Shown here: positions 27,209-36,299 of the stretch, piece by piece
How positions within the stretch are numbered: position 1 is the first letter of the stretch
Layout: each line of letters starts with the position of its first letter
From: Bacteroidota bacterium
GTDB lineage: Bacteria > Bacteroidota > Bacteroidia > Chitinophagales > LD1
Assembly (NCBI GenBank): GCA_016715625.1
Contig: JADJZU010000005.1
Span: 62,001-126,000, forward strand
Direction of reading: 5' to 3'
DNA: 64,000 bases
Program-made: the position numbers and the translations under genes
The notes under the pieces: model-generated
The model's input: only the letters and a program-made list of their open reading frames with translations
What the model was told of the DNA's origin: nothing
Databases searched by the model: none

Positions 27209-28911
27209 TCTATTCCTTTTCGTTTTAGCTGTGAAAAATAATTTTTAAAGATTGCTGCACTCAGGGCTCCGTCTGTCTTTATCTCCATTATGGCCGCTTT
27301 GCCACCTTGTGGCTGATAGAATTGCGGCAGCATTTGTTTCAATTCCGCTTCACACGAGCAAATGTAATAAGGCAAGCCATACATGGAAGCCAGATGCGAT
27401 GCATCCACTGTATGGCAGGTTTCAAAGAAATCTTCGAAATGGGTAACACTTGCCGGTCCTTCAATCAGTCTGAAAATATTGCCACCACCATTGTTAATTA
27501 CGATAATCCGAAGGTGCTCGCTCAGTTGTTTATTCCATAGCGCATTGGAATCATAAATGAAACTTACATCACCCACTATGTTGATGGTCAGTTTTTGAGA
27601 AACGTATGCTGCACCGGCAGCTGTACTCACGCATCCGTCAATGCCACTGGTTCCCCGATTGGCATTTACCGTCACTTCATTTTTGTGATCAAATAAATTG
27701 GAATATCTCACTGGCGATGAATTTCCATACTGAATGTTCGCACCAGCCGGATACGAGTCTATGAGCGTTTCAAATACCTTTAAATCGCAATACGGAGCTG
27801 CAGATAAAAACGCTTCATGTCGGGCACTAATCTGTTTACTTAATTGCTGCCACAGCAAGTGGAAAGAAGATGCCACCGTTCCGCTTTCCGCCAATAGTTT
27901 CAATACCTTGAGTTCTTGATACGGAAGTTGATTCTTTTGGAGAGATCCGAACATATCCCAATTTCGGGCATGGTTACTTCCCGGAGCAATATCAAAATGA
28001 ACGGGTCTGTATTTTTTTAAAAATGATTTCGCGCGTTTGGATACAATTTGCCGGCCCAGTGTAATTATAATATCGGGGATAAATTTTGAAGCTTCCTCAT
28101 CATCTATATAGGCCAGGCAAGCATCAACATTAGAAACTGCAGATGAAGCACCATAAAAGTTAGATGTAGATTCTTTCCAAATTACCACATCGTCTCTTTG
28201 GCTTAGTTTCTCCAATGCTACATCATGTTCATTTATATTGGGTCGCATGCCCAATATCACCAGTTTTTTTGCGGATGAATTCCATTGGTTTTGCAATTCT
28301 GTTACATCCTGAAATTCCTTTTGAGGCTCCACAACGGTTGTAATAGGAAATGATTTAAAGCGTGCTGGAGAATCAGCCTTACCATAAAGCGGTTCTTGTA
28401 AGTGCACATTCCAGTGTACCGGTAGCGCATTTGGATTTTGAAGAATGGAAAAGCTATTCTCTACGATTTTTTCAATATGAGATAAATTTTCGTTTGTTGC
28501 TTCTTCGCCATCCATTGTTGCGGAAATGCCTATATAATTTCTGAAAATATCTTGCTGTAGGATAGCCTGGTTTTCTCCTTGTAAATGAGCGCCTGCTGGT
28601 CTGTCGGCTGTAATGGCAAGCAGGGGCAGGTTTTGATAATAAGCTTCGCAAATGGCTGGTGCCAGGTTAAGTACTGCGGTCCCGGATGTGCAAATGACCG
28701 CTACAGGTGCTTGTAACTGCTGCGCCATCCCTAGCGCAAAGTATCCGGCCACTCTTTCGTCCGCTATAACACTTGTTGTAAAATCTTTTTGATTGGAAAA
28801 TGCAATAACCAAGGGAGCGGAGCGTGAGCCGGGCGATAAAACCACATGACGAATCCCGTTTTCTGCACAGCGCAAGGCAATGAGTTGTATGGCTACTTTA
28901 TCGGTGGTCAT
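27205..28911 (-). CDS. menD: 2-succinyl-5-enolpyruvyl-6-hydroxy-3-cyclohexene-1-carboxylate synthase
   Basis: A 568-residue ThDP enzyme that adds a succinic semialdehyde unit to isochorismate. The N-terminal LSPGSRSAPL is diagnostic for MenD. The ThDP/Mg site is GDVSFIYD followed by NNGGGNIF. NRGTSGIDG is also present. ATGA overlaps couple it to menF upstream and menB downstream. Confidence 0.96.
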   Translation of the reverse strand: MTTDKVAIQLIALRCAENGIRHVVLSPGSRSAPLVIAFSNQKDFTTSVIADERVAGYFALGMAQQLQAPVAVICTSGTAVLNLAPAICEAYYQNLPLLAITADRPAGAHLQGENQAILQQDIFRNYIGISATMDGEEATNENLSHIEKIVENSFSILQNPNALPVHWNVHLQEPLYGKADSPARFKSFPITTVVEPQKEFQDVTELQNQWNSSAKKLVILGMRPNINEHDVALEKLSQRDDVVIWKESTSNFYGASSAVSNVDACLAYIDDEEASKFIPDIIITLGRQIVSKRAKSFLKKYRPVHFDIAPGSNHARNWDMFGSLQKNQLPYQELKVLKLLAESGTVASSFHLLWQQLSKQISARHEAFLSAAPYCDLKVFETLIDSYPAGANIQYGNSSPVRYSNLFDHKNEVTVNANRGTSGIDGCVSTAAGAAYVSQKLTINIVGDVSFIYDSNALWNKQLSEHLRIIVINNGGGNIFRLIEGPASVTHFEDFFETCHTVDASHLASMYGLPYYICSCEAELKQMLPQFYQPQGGKAAIMEIKTDGALSAAIFKNYFSQLKRKGIE

Positions 28912-30011
28912 TTAATCTGTCGGATAATTTTCTCCAATGTCATCATTTTTAACTCGCTTTCTTTCCATTCCTTTGACGGGACGGAACTGGCAGTAATGCC
29001 GCAGCCGGAATAGAGCGCATAATGATTATCAAACAACTGCATGCAGCGTAGGTTTACAAACAAGTGAATTTCATCCCCGACATTTACCGGTCCCAAGTAA
29101 CCACTGTAAAAACCGCGCTCATTTTGCTCCTGCTTTTTGATGAACTGAATTGATTTCTTTTTTGGCAAACCCGCAACAGCCGGAGTAGGATGAAGCACCT
29201 TTACCACTTCATTCCACTTTGTTTTAGGAAGCCCGGTGTACACATAGGTAGTCCGCAGATGTAGCAAGTCACCGGCCTTTGTGCTCTCTTGCAATTCCAT
29301 GTGAGGTTTTGGGGCGCCTAATTTTCGGAACGACTGCTGAATGTAATCAGCTACTAATTTATGTTCTTCCAACTCCTTGCTGCCCCATTTACGGGCAGAT
29401 GACTTTGCCGGCATGGTGCCTGCAAGGGCAAATGTTTTGTAAGTATTACTTTTTACTTCTAACAATATTTCAGGTGTAGCGCCTATCCATAGCCCATACT
29501 GTGAGGTGTAAACCATGCTTACAAATGCTGAGGGATAAGTTTTGCACAAGGTATGGAAGAGAGTGACCGGGTGCAGCTGCTTAGGGGTTTGCTTTACCAG
29601 GGCTCGCGCAGCTACAATCTTTTTGTAGGCACCACGAGCTATTGTTCCTTTAACATGCTTTACTAACTCTTCGAATTGTTTTTTTGTGGCGCTTACCGGT
29701 GGCCTGTTAGCAATTGCCGGGCGATTCTTTTTGTTCGACTTGTTACTGGCAGATATGAATACAGGCTGCATGTTTTTGCTACTACAGAAGGGTGCAAAAA
29801 GAAAACCGGTCTTATTACGATGTTTTTTTTCGTCAAAGAAATGTAACGAGGCATTTGGTTGTTCTATCAGCACGGTCTGCGGTTGGTCGGGGAGTCTATA
29901 GCACGCAAACGGGATTTCGCTTTCGGTCAACCGGTCGAATGATGCTTTGCTGATAATTGATGTATAAGATTTGGAACGCACGTATGATGCAAAACTATAT
30001 TTTGGCTCCAT
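28908..30011 (-). CDS. menF: Isochorismate synthase
   Basis: A 367-residue chorismate-binding enzyme converting chorismate to isochorismate, the first menaquinone step. The C-terminal catalytic domain has YKKIVAARA, GATPEILL, LAGTMP, HPTPAVAGLP, ERGFYSGYLG and LFVNLRCMQ. The lysine in the YKKIV segment is the usual general base. Its ATG overlaps the ATG of the divergent histidine-phosphatase gene in a shared CATG (30009-30012). The promoter must therefore lie inside the neighbour, or the transcript is leaderless. A pathway-competing salicylate or anthranilate synthase is unlikely in this operon. Confidence 0.93.
   Translation of the reverse strand: MEPKYSFASYVRSKSYTSIISKASFDRLTESEIPFACYRLPDQPQTVLIEQPNASLHFFDEKKHRNKTGFLFAPFCSSKNMQPVFISASNKSNKKNRPAIANRPPVSATKKQFEELVKHVKGTIARGAYKKIVAARALVKQTPKQLHPVTLFHTLCKTYPSAFVSMVYTSQYGLWIGATPEILLEVKSNTYKTFALAGTMPAKSSARKWGSKELEEHKLVADYIQQSFRKLGAPKPHMELQESTKAGDLLHLRTTYVYTGLPKTKWNEVVKVLHPTPAVAGLPKKKSIQFIKKQEQNERGFYSGYLGPVNVGDEIHLFVNLRCMQLFDNHYALYSGCGITASSVPSKEWKESELKMMTLEKIIRQIK
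29996..30003 (+). promoter_or_regulatory. Possible -7 box (one mismatch) for the histidine phosphatase gene
   Basis: TATATTTT matches TAnnTTTG at seven of eight positions counting the free ones, and ends 6 nt before the ATG at 30010. It lies inside the first codons of menF on the other strand. Confidence 0.35.
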
Positions 30012-30630
30012 GATTGAAAAAGAGATTTACATCGTCCGTCATGGGCAAACAGATTTGAACGCGCAGGGCATTGTGCAAGGCAAAGGGGTCAATCATTCGC
30101 TGAATGATTTAGGACGGTCTCAGGCACAGGCATTTTATGAGGCATACAAGGATTTGAATCCGGAGGTGATGTTTTCATCTACACTTAAACGCGCGCAAGA
30201 AACACTCGCGCCATTTCATGCACACAATATACCGCATATTATAGATTCAGATTTGGATGAGATAAGTTGGGGCAAAGCCGAAGGGGTAGGAGGCTTATCC
30301 GACACCTCGGACGAATTTTATAAGTTAATGAGCGAGTGGGATTCGGGTAATATTCACCACAAAATAGAAGGCGGTGAAAGCCCATACGAGTTACAGCAGC
30401 GCCAGTTAAGATTTATTGAAAGGCTAAAGCAAGCCAGCGAGCGAAAAATTTTGATAGCTACACATGGACGATTCATCCGGGCCTTCATGTGTACCATTAC
30501 CGACCGCCCACTTCAGGATATGAATACCTTCCAACATACTAATCTGTGTCTTTATAAGGTGAATCTCTTAGCAGATGGCCGATTTGAGATAGAAATGAGT
30601 AATGAAACAGCCCATCTCGCTCATCTATAA
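30010..30630 (+). CDS. Histidine phosphatase family protein (phosphoglycerate mutase-like)
   Basis: A 206-residue enzyme; the ATG at 30010 is used because the catalytic motif RHGQTDLN then falls at residues 9-16 as usual. SSTLKRAQET carries the second arginine, and the second catalytic histidine is in ATHGRFIR. The family covers cofactor-dependent phosphoglycerate mutases, alpha-ribazole phosphatase and broad phosphatases; length fits the phosphatase branch. The substrate is not determinable. A strong bidirectional terminator follows. Confidence 0.87.
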   Translation: MIEKEIYIVRHGQTDLNAQGIVQGKGVNHSLNDLGRSQAQAFYEAYKDLNPEVMFSSTLKRAQETLAPFHAHNIPHIIDSDLDEISWGKAEGVGGLSDTSDEFYKLMSEWDSGNIHHKIEGGESPYELQQRQLRFIERLKQASERKILIATHGRFIRAFMCTITDRPLQDMNTFQHTNLCLYKVNLLADGRFEIEMSNETAHLAHL

Positions 30631-30631
30631 T

Positions 30632-30662
30632 AAAAAAGGTCCGGCATTGCCGGACCTTTTTT
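30632..30662. terminator. Bidirectional rho-independent terminator
   Basis: AAAAAAGGTCCGGC, loop ATT, GCCGGACCTTTTTT: an 8-bp GC-rich stem flanked by A6 and T6. It works on both strands and separates the histidine-phosphatase gene from the convergent T9SS protein gene. Confidence 0.92.
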
Positions 30663-30681
30663 ATTTCGGGGATACCCTTTG

Positions 30682-31997
30682 TTATTTGTTTACTACAAAT
30701 TTGTTGCGGGCGAGTACCAAACCGCTTTCGCTAACAAGCTGAAATCCGTAAACCCCGTTACCTAGTGTTTTTACAGATAAAGCGTTCGTATTACCAGTTA
30801 AGTTATTCTCCAATACCAAATTGCCAATCATGTCGAATACGCGAATGGTTGACTTGCCGGTATTTTCAAATTGTATGTTAAGCACATCTCCTGTTGGCTG
30901 CGGATAGAGAGCAACAGCTACTTGTCCATTTTCTTCCACACCTGTGTTATCTAACACGAGCATGCGAACGCGTGTAGCGATAGATACATTAACGCCATCA
31001 TTCAATGTGTAGTAGAAAGTGTCTAATCCTACGTAGTTATTAGCTGGTGTGTACAAAATACCGGTAGTGCCCACAACTGTAGCTGTGCCATGAGATGGCG
31101 CTTGTTGTATTTGAATATTTACATTGGCAATAGGGTCATTGCAATCATCATCATTTAGTTTTACAAGCACTGTTTTAGCCACGTTTTTGGTGGTGGTATC
31201 TTGGTCTGCCACGGTGATAGGAGGAAAGTTGTAGTTGCCCGGTAAGGTAGTATAGCTTAGACTATCCAAAATAAACTCGCTGCCAGCTACCAATCCTGAA
31301 TTTCCGCTCAAAATAGCGGCAATATTAGGCACACTGGATGCCACCAGAATAACCAAGGTATCAGGCAAATCGCAGGTGAAATATTCAAATGGCTGGTTGA
31401 AAGATACGTAGTTGCCATTTGTGTTGCCGGTGCTTTTGAATACGGCCTGACCTACAAGTGTAGTGCCTTTCCGAAGCGCTGCCCATACCAGACAGGTATC
31501 AGCAATCGTTCCACCACCATTCAATTGCGGAGCATATTTGTAATAACCGTTCATGCTACTTAATCTCTGATTAAACGGTTGGCCGGCACCTAGAATAGAC
31601 ATGGGTGAAATAGTGCTTCCGCTGGTCAGCAGGGTGTTAGCAGTGATAGGCACTTTCCCATTCACAGCAAATCCAGGTATGGTCAATTTTGAAGAAGGTG
31701 CACCAGGTATCAAAGGAATACGAAGTGTGTCGGTTACCATCTTAAGAGCGCTGCTGCCGGAGTAGGCGTCACTGCTTTGTGTAACGAAAAAAACACCACC
31801 GGTGAATCTGTCCCAGTCAATGAGTTGGAGGAAGTCCAATCTACCGGGTTGTTGGCCGTAAATGTATCGGCAGGAATGGTTGAAATAGGGGGAGAGAAAA
31901 TGGTGTCAATGGCCCAGTTCTCAAAGTCGTTGTTGACGATTTGTGCTTGCGTGGATACCGCAGCAAATATCGCCAGGGAGAGTAATACTTTTTTCAT
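30682..31997 (-). CDS. Secreted T9SS type A sorting domain protein (apparent frameshift)
   Basis: About 438 residues after repair. The N-terminus MKKVLLSLAIFAAVSTQAQ is a signal peptide, followed by FENW, common in jelly-roll-like secreted proteins of Bacteroidota. The frame breaks in the 7-base A run at 31787-31793. Adding one base continues the protein as FFVTQSSDAYSGSSALKM, the expected next strand. The middle contains a cadherin/Ig-like stretch (LNDDDCNDP, DTFYYTLNDG). The end is a type A sorting domain (LYPQPTGDVLNI ... GVYGFQL ... KFVV). No enzyme motif was seen; binding or adhesion is a guess. Confidence 0.82.
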
Positions 31998-32087
31998 GTG
32001 AAGATTATTATGTTTTAATGAGTGCCGAAGATAAGAATCATAAGCAGGTTTAGAAACCGGCCGCTTGACTTTTTTGCGCAGCAGTTT

Positions 32088-32876
32088 TCAAATGTTAATC
32101 TGAATTTCTCCGCTAAAAACCCTTTGTGCCGGTCCTTCCAGATAAATAGAATGATATCCATTGCCGGCTTGCTGAAAGCGAACTTGAAGTGTTCCTCCCG
32201 GAGTGTCTACGGAGACAGAATGGATTGACATGCCGCTTTTATACGCCAATGCAAGGCTGCTGGCTACCACACCGGTTCCGCACGATAGTGTCTCATCTTC
32301 TACACCCCGCTCGTAGGTTCTTACAAAAATTTCCTGATGACTTTTCTTTTCTACAAAGTTTACGTTGATGCCTTCTTTGGTAAAGTGGTCACTATATCTG
32401 ACTTTTCGAGCCTCCTCCACTACATTCATTTTGCTAACTTCATTCATAAAACAAACAAAGTGTGGTGAGCCGGTGTTTAAAACAAATGCGTTTTCATAAT
32501 TCTCGATATGCGGCACGTCTTTCATCTTCAGCGATACAATCCCGTTGTTTAATATCTCCCCTTCATGCGACCCATCGATGGCCCAAAAGGTGCATTGGTT
32601 GCCAATAAGTTCTATGTCATGCGCAAACTGAATTAAGCAACGACCTCCGTTTCCGCACATGGTACTTTCGCTACCATCGCTGTTGAAATACACCATTTCA
32701 AAGTTGTATCCATTCATTTCCTGTAGCAGAATTAAGCCATCGGCACCAATCCCAAATTTTCTATCACACAAAAAAGCAATTTCATTTTTCATGTCGCGTT
32801 TAAACCTTGTGTCGCGATTATCAATCATGACAAAATCGTTTCCTGTTCCTTGGTATTTATAGAACTTAACAGTCAT
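32088..32876 (-). CDS. dapF: Diaminopimelate epimerase
   Basis: A 262-residue enzyme interconverting LL- and meso-diaminopimelate for lysine and peptidoglycan. The two catalytic cysteines lie in MCGNGGRC and LSCGTG. The N-terminus KYQGTGNDFVMID is typical. The gene is divergent from the HtrA protease gene with 112 nt between the starts. Confidence 0.96.
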   Translation of the reverse strand: MTVKFYKYQGTGNDFVMIDNRDTRFKRDMKNEIAFLCDRKFGIGADGLILLQEMNGYNFEMVYFNSDGSESTMCGNGGRCLIQFAHDIELIGNQCTFWAIDGSHEGEILNNGIVSLKMKDVPHIENYENAFVLNTGSPHFVCFMNEVSKMNVVEEARKVRYSDHFTKEGINVNFVEKKSHQEIFVRTYERGVEDETLSCGTGVVASSLALAYKSGMSIHSVSVDTPGGTLQVRFQQAGNGYHSIYLEGPAQRVFSGEIQINI

Positions 32877-32917
32877 TGATTATTTGTGTTAAAGGAGGTT
32901 AAGCCTGGTGGCAATTC

Positions 32918-32950
32918 TTTGGCGAATCTACTAATGATAAAATACATTTG
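32918..32950 (+). promoter_or_regulatory. Promoter for HtrA-like protease gene
   Basis: TTTG (32918-32921) and TACATTTG (32943-32950) are separated by 21 nt, matching the Bacteroidota -33/-7 consensus exactly. It predicts a transcript start near 32957 and a leader of about 32 nt before the ATG at 32989. Confidence 0.7.
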
Positions 32951-32988
32951 AACAATAATCGTTCACGGATAAACAAAACAATTTAGTT

Positions 32989-34482
32989 ATGAGTATCAGA
33001 AAAATTTTTCCCACAGCGCTTATCTCATTTGCAAGCGCTTTTGCAGCTATCGCAGTGTTTAACCACTTCGGGTTTTTGAAGCAGGAAGTAGCGGTTATAG
33101 AAAATAAAACACCGACTTCCTTGGCTGCCCTCACATTGAGTAATCAGGTGCAGCCGGTTGATTTCAGGTATGCAGCGGCTTCGTCCACTCCCAGTGTGGT
33201 GCATATTAAAAGCACGTTCAAAGTGGAAAAGGCTTCCTACGGGATGAATGATCCTTTTCGCGATTTTTTTGGCGATGACATTCTTAAATACTTTCAAGGA
33301 CCCAATCCTTACCGCAGCACACCGCAGGTGGGCACGGGTTCCGGTGTAATTGTATCCGAAGATGGATACATCGTTACAAATAATCACGTGGTGGAAAATG
33401 CTTCCGAAATTGAAGTGGCATTAAACAATAACAAGACCTATAAAGCAAAATTGATTGGACGGGATGCTGACACCGACCTTGCGCTTCTTAAAGTAGAGGA
33501 GAAAAATATGCCGGCAGTATCTTTTGCTAATTCTGACTCCGTATTGGTAGGCGAATGGGTGATGGCTGTGGGAAATCCGTTTAATCTGGAATCGACAGTG
33601 ACGGCTGGAATCGTGAGCGCCAAAGGGCGAAATATTAATATTCTGGGAGGCGATGCCAGGCAGAAAAGTAACACCGCTATTGAAAGCTTTATTCAAACAG
33701 ATGCCGCAGTCAATCCCGGAAACAGTGGCGGTGCTTTGGTGAATCTTAGCGGAGAATTGGTAGGTATCAATACCGCCATTGCATCCCCTACAGGTTCTTA
33801 TGCCGGATATTCGTTTGCTGTTCCTTCCAACATCGTAAAGAAGGTGATTTTTGATTTGCAAAAGTTTGGTGTTACACAGCGTGGATTTTTAGGGGTGAGC
33901 ATCAGGACTATGGATGATCAAACCGCTAAAGAGCTTGGTTTTGATAAACCAATGGGAGTATATCTTGATGGTGTAAACGCAGGATCAGCAGCGGAGGAAG
34001 CCGGATTAAAGAAGAAAGATGTGGTGACTAAGATTAATGGTATTTCGGTGAATTCATCACCGGAACTTCAGGAGCAAATTGCCAAGTACCGTCCTGGCGA
34101 CAAATTGCAGGTGGAATACATACGCGATGGCAAACTTGCGACCTCCACACTTACGCTAAAAAATAAATACAACACCGTATCTACAGTAGATAACTCCAAA
34201 GATGTACTTGACCAATTGGGTATTACGGTAGAAAACCTTACAGATACAGAAAAGAGAAATCTTGGAGTGAGTGGAGGTGTAAAAATCACAGATTTGAAAT
34301 CGGGCAAGCTGGCAGAGTTTACCGACATACGAAAAGGATTTGTGATTACTCAGATAGATGATGAACCGGTAAGAGATGTAAATGACTTTACTAACATGCT
34401 GAAGCAGAAAAGCGGGAAAGTGTTGGTGGAAGGACTCTACCCCAACAAACCTATGAGTTACTTGTATGCATTCAGAATGTAG
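32989..34482 (+). CDS. Do/DegP (HtrA) family periplasmic serine protease
   Basis: A 497-residue envelope quality-control protease. An N-terminal hydrophobic signal or anchor (residues about 7-24) precedes the trypsin-like domain. The triad is H in TNNHVVENA, D in DADTDLALLKV and S in NPGNSGGALV. Two PDZ domains follow: the first around RGFLGVSI and GSAAEEAGL, the second around LGITVENL and LKSGKLAEF. It stands alone, with its own promoter upstream and a terminator downstream, so it is probably a stress-regulated single gene. Confidence 0.94.
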   Translation: MSIRKIFPTALISFASAFAAIAVFNHFGFLKQEVAVIENKTPTSLAALTLSNQVQPVDFRYAAASSTPSVVHIKSTFKVEKASYGMNDPFRDFFGDDILKYFQGPNPYRSTPQVGTGSGVIVSEDGYIVTNNHVVENASEIEVALNNNKTYKAKLIGRDADTDLALLKVEEKNMPAVSFANSDSVLVGEWVMAVGNPFNLESTVTAGIVSAKGRNINILGGDARQKSNTAIESFIQTDAAVNPGNSGGALVNLSGELVGINTAIASPTGSYAGYSFAVPSNIVKKVIFDLQKFGVTQRGFLGVSIRTMDDQTAKELGFDKPMGVYLDGVNAGSAAEEAGLKKKDVVTKINGISVNSSPELQEQIAKYRPGDKLQVEYIRDGKLATSTLTLKNKYNTVSTVDNSKDVLDQLGITVENLTDTEKRNLGVSGGVKITDLKSGKLAEFTDIRKGFVITQIDDEPVRDVNDFTNMLKQKSGKVLVEGLYPNKPMSYLYAFRM

Positions 34483-34507
34483 GTTCCTTATTTGATACAA
34501 GCTTACA

Positions 34508-34545
34508 TAATAACGCCTCTTTCATGGAAGAGGAGTTATTATTTT
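34508..34545 (+). terminator. Terminator after the HtrA-like gene
   Basis: TAATAAC-G-CCTCTT pairs with AAGAGG-A-GTTATTA around a 6-nt loop, with one G-A mismatch, then TTTT. It lies between the convergent HtrA-like and ccmD-like genes. Confidence 0.72.
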
Positions 34546-34566
34546 GGAAGGGAAATGGATGATAGA

Positions 34567-34770
34567 TTATTTCTTTTCCAGTTGTTTCAATCTTCTTTCC
34601 ATAGAGAATAGAAACAGAAATAGCAATCCCAAAATGATGGTGAGCACCGCAATAACAACATTAATTTTAAGGTTGCTGCTCATAAAGGTTTTGTTGACGT
34701 CCGCTTCTCCTTGTGCAAAGGTTATCAAAGCGATAAAAACATAAAGGAGGGTGATGCTTACTTTTTTCAT
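34567..34770 (-). CDS. CcmD family protein
   Basis: A 67-residue small membrane protein: an N-terminal signal-like hydrophobic segment ending at about FAQ, then one transmembrane helix (residues about 36-57) and a basic tail MERRLKQLEKK. The size, topology and its position 8 nt after ccmC match CcmD of the cytochrome c maturation system, which tethers CcmC to the heme-chaperone steps. Sequence conservation in this family is low, so position carries much of the weight. Confidence 0.78.
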   Translation of the reverse strand: MKKVSITLLYVFIALITFAQGEADVNKTFMSSNLKINVVIAVLTIILGLLFLFLFSMERRLKQLEKK

Positions 34771-34778
34771 TGATGAGG

Positions 34779-35861
34779 TTATTTTTCTTCCAGTAATTTA
34801 ATGCGAACCCGAATAGCGAGAATCCAAAAGCCTAATAAAATCCACCCGATTACCGCAGGGTAGAAAAACATGCGCAGGGAACTATCTAAGTCATATTTGC
34901 TGAATGCAGGATTGCCTCCGTTGCCCGGGTGCATGGAATCCGTTAGCCTTGGGATTACGAACACCAGAAACATGAAGGCTATCATCCCAAAAATGGAATA
35001 GTAGGCTGCTACTTTTGATGCTTTGGATTTGTCTTCAATCAATTCACGAATAATCAGGTAAACAATATAAACTAGGACTGCCACCAGAGCACCTGCCAAC
35101 TTAATATCTTCAATTAGTAATTTGGAAACTACTGTTCCCCAATCCAGTCCTATATACCATGTATACTTGCTCCAGATAAGCCCTGTAAAATAGCCACACG
35201 CTCCAAAAAGCAATGTAACTACAGCTGCCTGGTGCGCTATGATATCAGCATTCTTATTGCAATTAATCAGGAAAACAAGGCTAGCTACAAAGCAAACCAA
35301 TACCATCATGGTCATTACGAACCACATGGGAACGTGGTAGAACGTGTTGCGTATAGTTTCATATAGTATTTCGCGATATGGAAAACTGAACGTTGTGTGC
35401 TTGTTGTGTTTAACTTCAGGTTCACAGAGCTCCGTTTTTACGGTTATTGCTGTATCTGTTGCAGCAATTTTACGCAAGGTTAAGGCATCGCGCAAAGCAA
35501 AGGTTCCATCCAAATCATTATTAATCACAATGTCGAAAGATGCTGGTTTTAGGCTATCCTGCATTGATACAGGAATTGCAAATTGGGCTTCCAACAGATT
35601 ATCATCTATAACATGAAAGTCCAGCGGGCAGTAATAATTGCTCTTGTGCTTAAACCACACTTGAACCTTTCCTGCATCTGCCGATTGCAGGTGAGCATGA
35701 TATGTTTTGATTTGAAAAGTGAAAGTGGAATCAGGTTGAAAGGTGGCAGGCGATATTTTGGTGATACCAGCTCCCAGCGGCACAAAAAAACTACCAATAA
35801 GAGCATAAAATAATATGGCTACGCTTAACCATTTCCACCATTGCGCCCGAAGAAAATTCAT
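34779..35861 (-). CDS. ccmC: CcmC/CcsA-type cytochrome c assembly membrane protein with unusual WWD region
   Basis: A 360-residue heme-handling membrane protein. TM1 is followed by an extracytoplasmic region of about 130 residues, then five to six more helices. Predicted heme-ligand histidines flank the heme loop in NTFYHVPMW and DSMHPGNGG. The tryptophan-rich WWD loop is altered: it reads WSKYTW...LDW...EDIKLAGAL and seems about ten residues longer than the usual WGAWW-x-D form. It is followed by ccmD. The galT-galK-miaE-doxX genes precede it on the same strand. CcmA, CcmB and CcmF are not in the window. Confidence 0.85.
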   Translation of the reverse strand: MNFLRAQWWKWLSVAILFYALIGSFFVPLGAGITKISPATFQPDSTFTFQIKTYHAHLQSADAGKVQVWFKHKSNYYCPLDFHVIDDNLLEAQFAIPVSMQDSLKPASFDIVINNDLDGTFALRDALTLRKIAATDTAITVKTELCEPEVKHNKHTTFSFPYREILYETIRNTFYHVPMWFVMTMMVLVCFVASLVFLINCNKNADIIAHQAAVVTLLFGACGYFTGLIWSKYTWYIGLDWGTVVSKLLIEDIKLAGALVAVLVYIVYLIIRELIEDKSKASKVAAYYSIFGMIAFMFLVFVIPRLTDSMHPGNGGNPAFSKYDLDSSLRMFFYPAVIGWILLGFWILAIRVRIKLLEEK

Positions 35862-35916
35862 TTATACAACCGTTTTGTTGTGGCAAACCTAAGTGAATTT
35901 AGATTACACCCAAACA

Positions 35917-36291
35917 TTATTGTTGCATCTCTCTGGGTTTCCCGGTATACTGCCAAGCCCACCAGATTAGCAGAGGTTGAAATGGTAGCCTGATGATCAA
36001 AGGTAAAGGAGATTCGCCCCAAAGTTGCCAGTTTAAGGCCATATACACGTTTGCCGGAAATACCGTTATCAGTAGAGCAATCAGGCCGTATGCGGAAGCA
36101 CGTCTCGTGCTCATAAAGATTACTCCGGCTCCTAGGACAATTTCAAAAATACCACTCAGATTGTTTAACAGTTTTGGCTCCGGCAGAAAGGGAATCATTT
36201 TGATGTAGAAATCGGGATGAACAAAATGATTGATTCCGGCTGCTACATAAAGCAGACCCATTACGTATATTAAACAATCTTTTTTCCTCAT
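35917..36291 (-). CDS. DoxX family membrane protein
   Basis: A 124-residue protein with four predicted transmembrane helices. GINHFVHPDFYIKMIP and the glycine-rich GIFEIVLGAGVI second helix are DoxX/MauE-like marks. The family function is poorly defined (quinone or thiosulfate oxidation partners, detoxification). It lies 8 nt after miaE and 55 nt before ccmC. Confidence 0.8.
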   Translation of the reverse strand: MRKKDCLIYVMGLLYVAAGINHFVHPDFYIKMIPFLPEPKLLNNLSGIFEIVLGAGVIFMSTRRASAYGLIALLITVFPANVYMALNWQLWGESPLPLIIRLPFQPLLIWWAWQYTGKPREMQQ

Positions 36292-36299
36292 TTCTTGGT

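Noticed and set aside
33025..33387. A 120-residue minus-strand frame opposite the HtrA-like gene
   Set aside because: Antisense shadow; the sense strand has a full protease triad and its own promoter.
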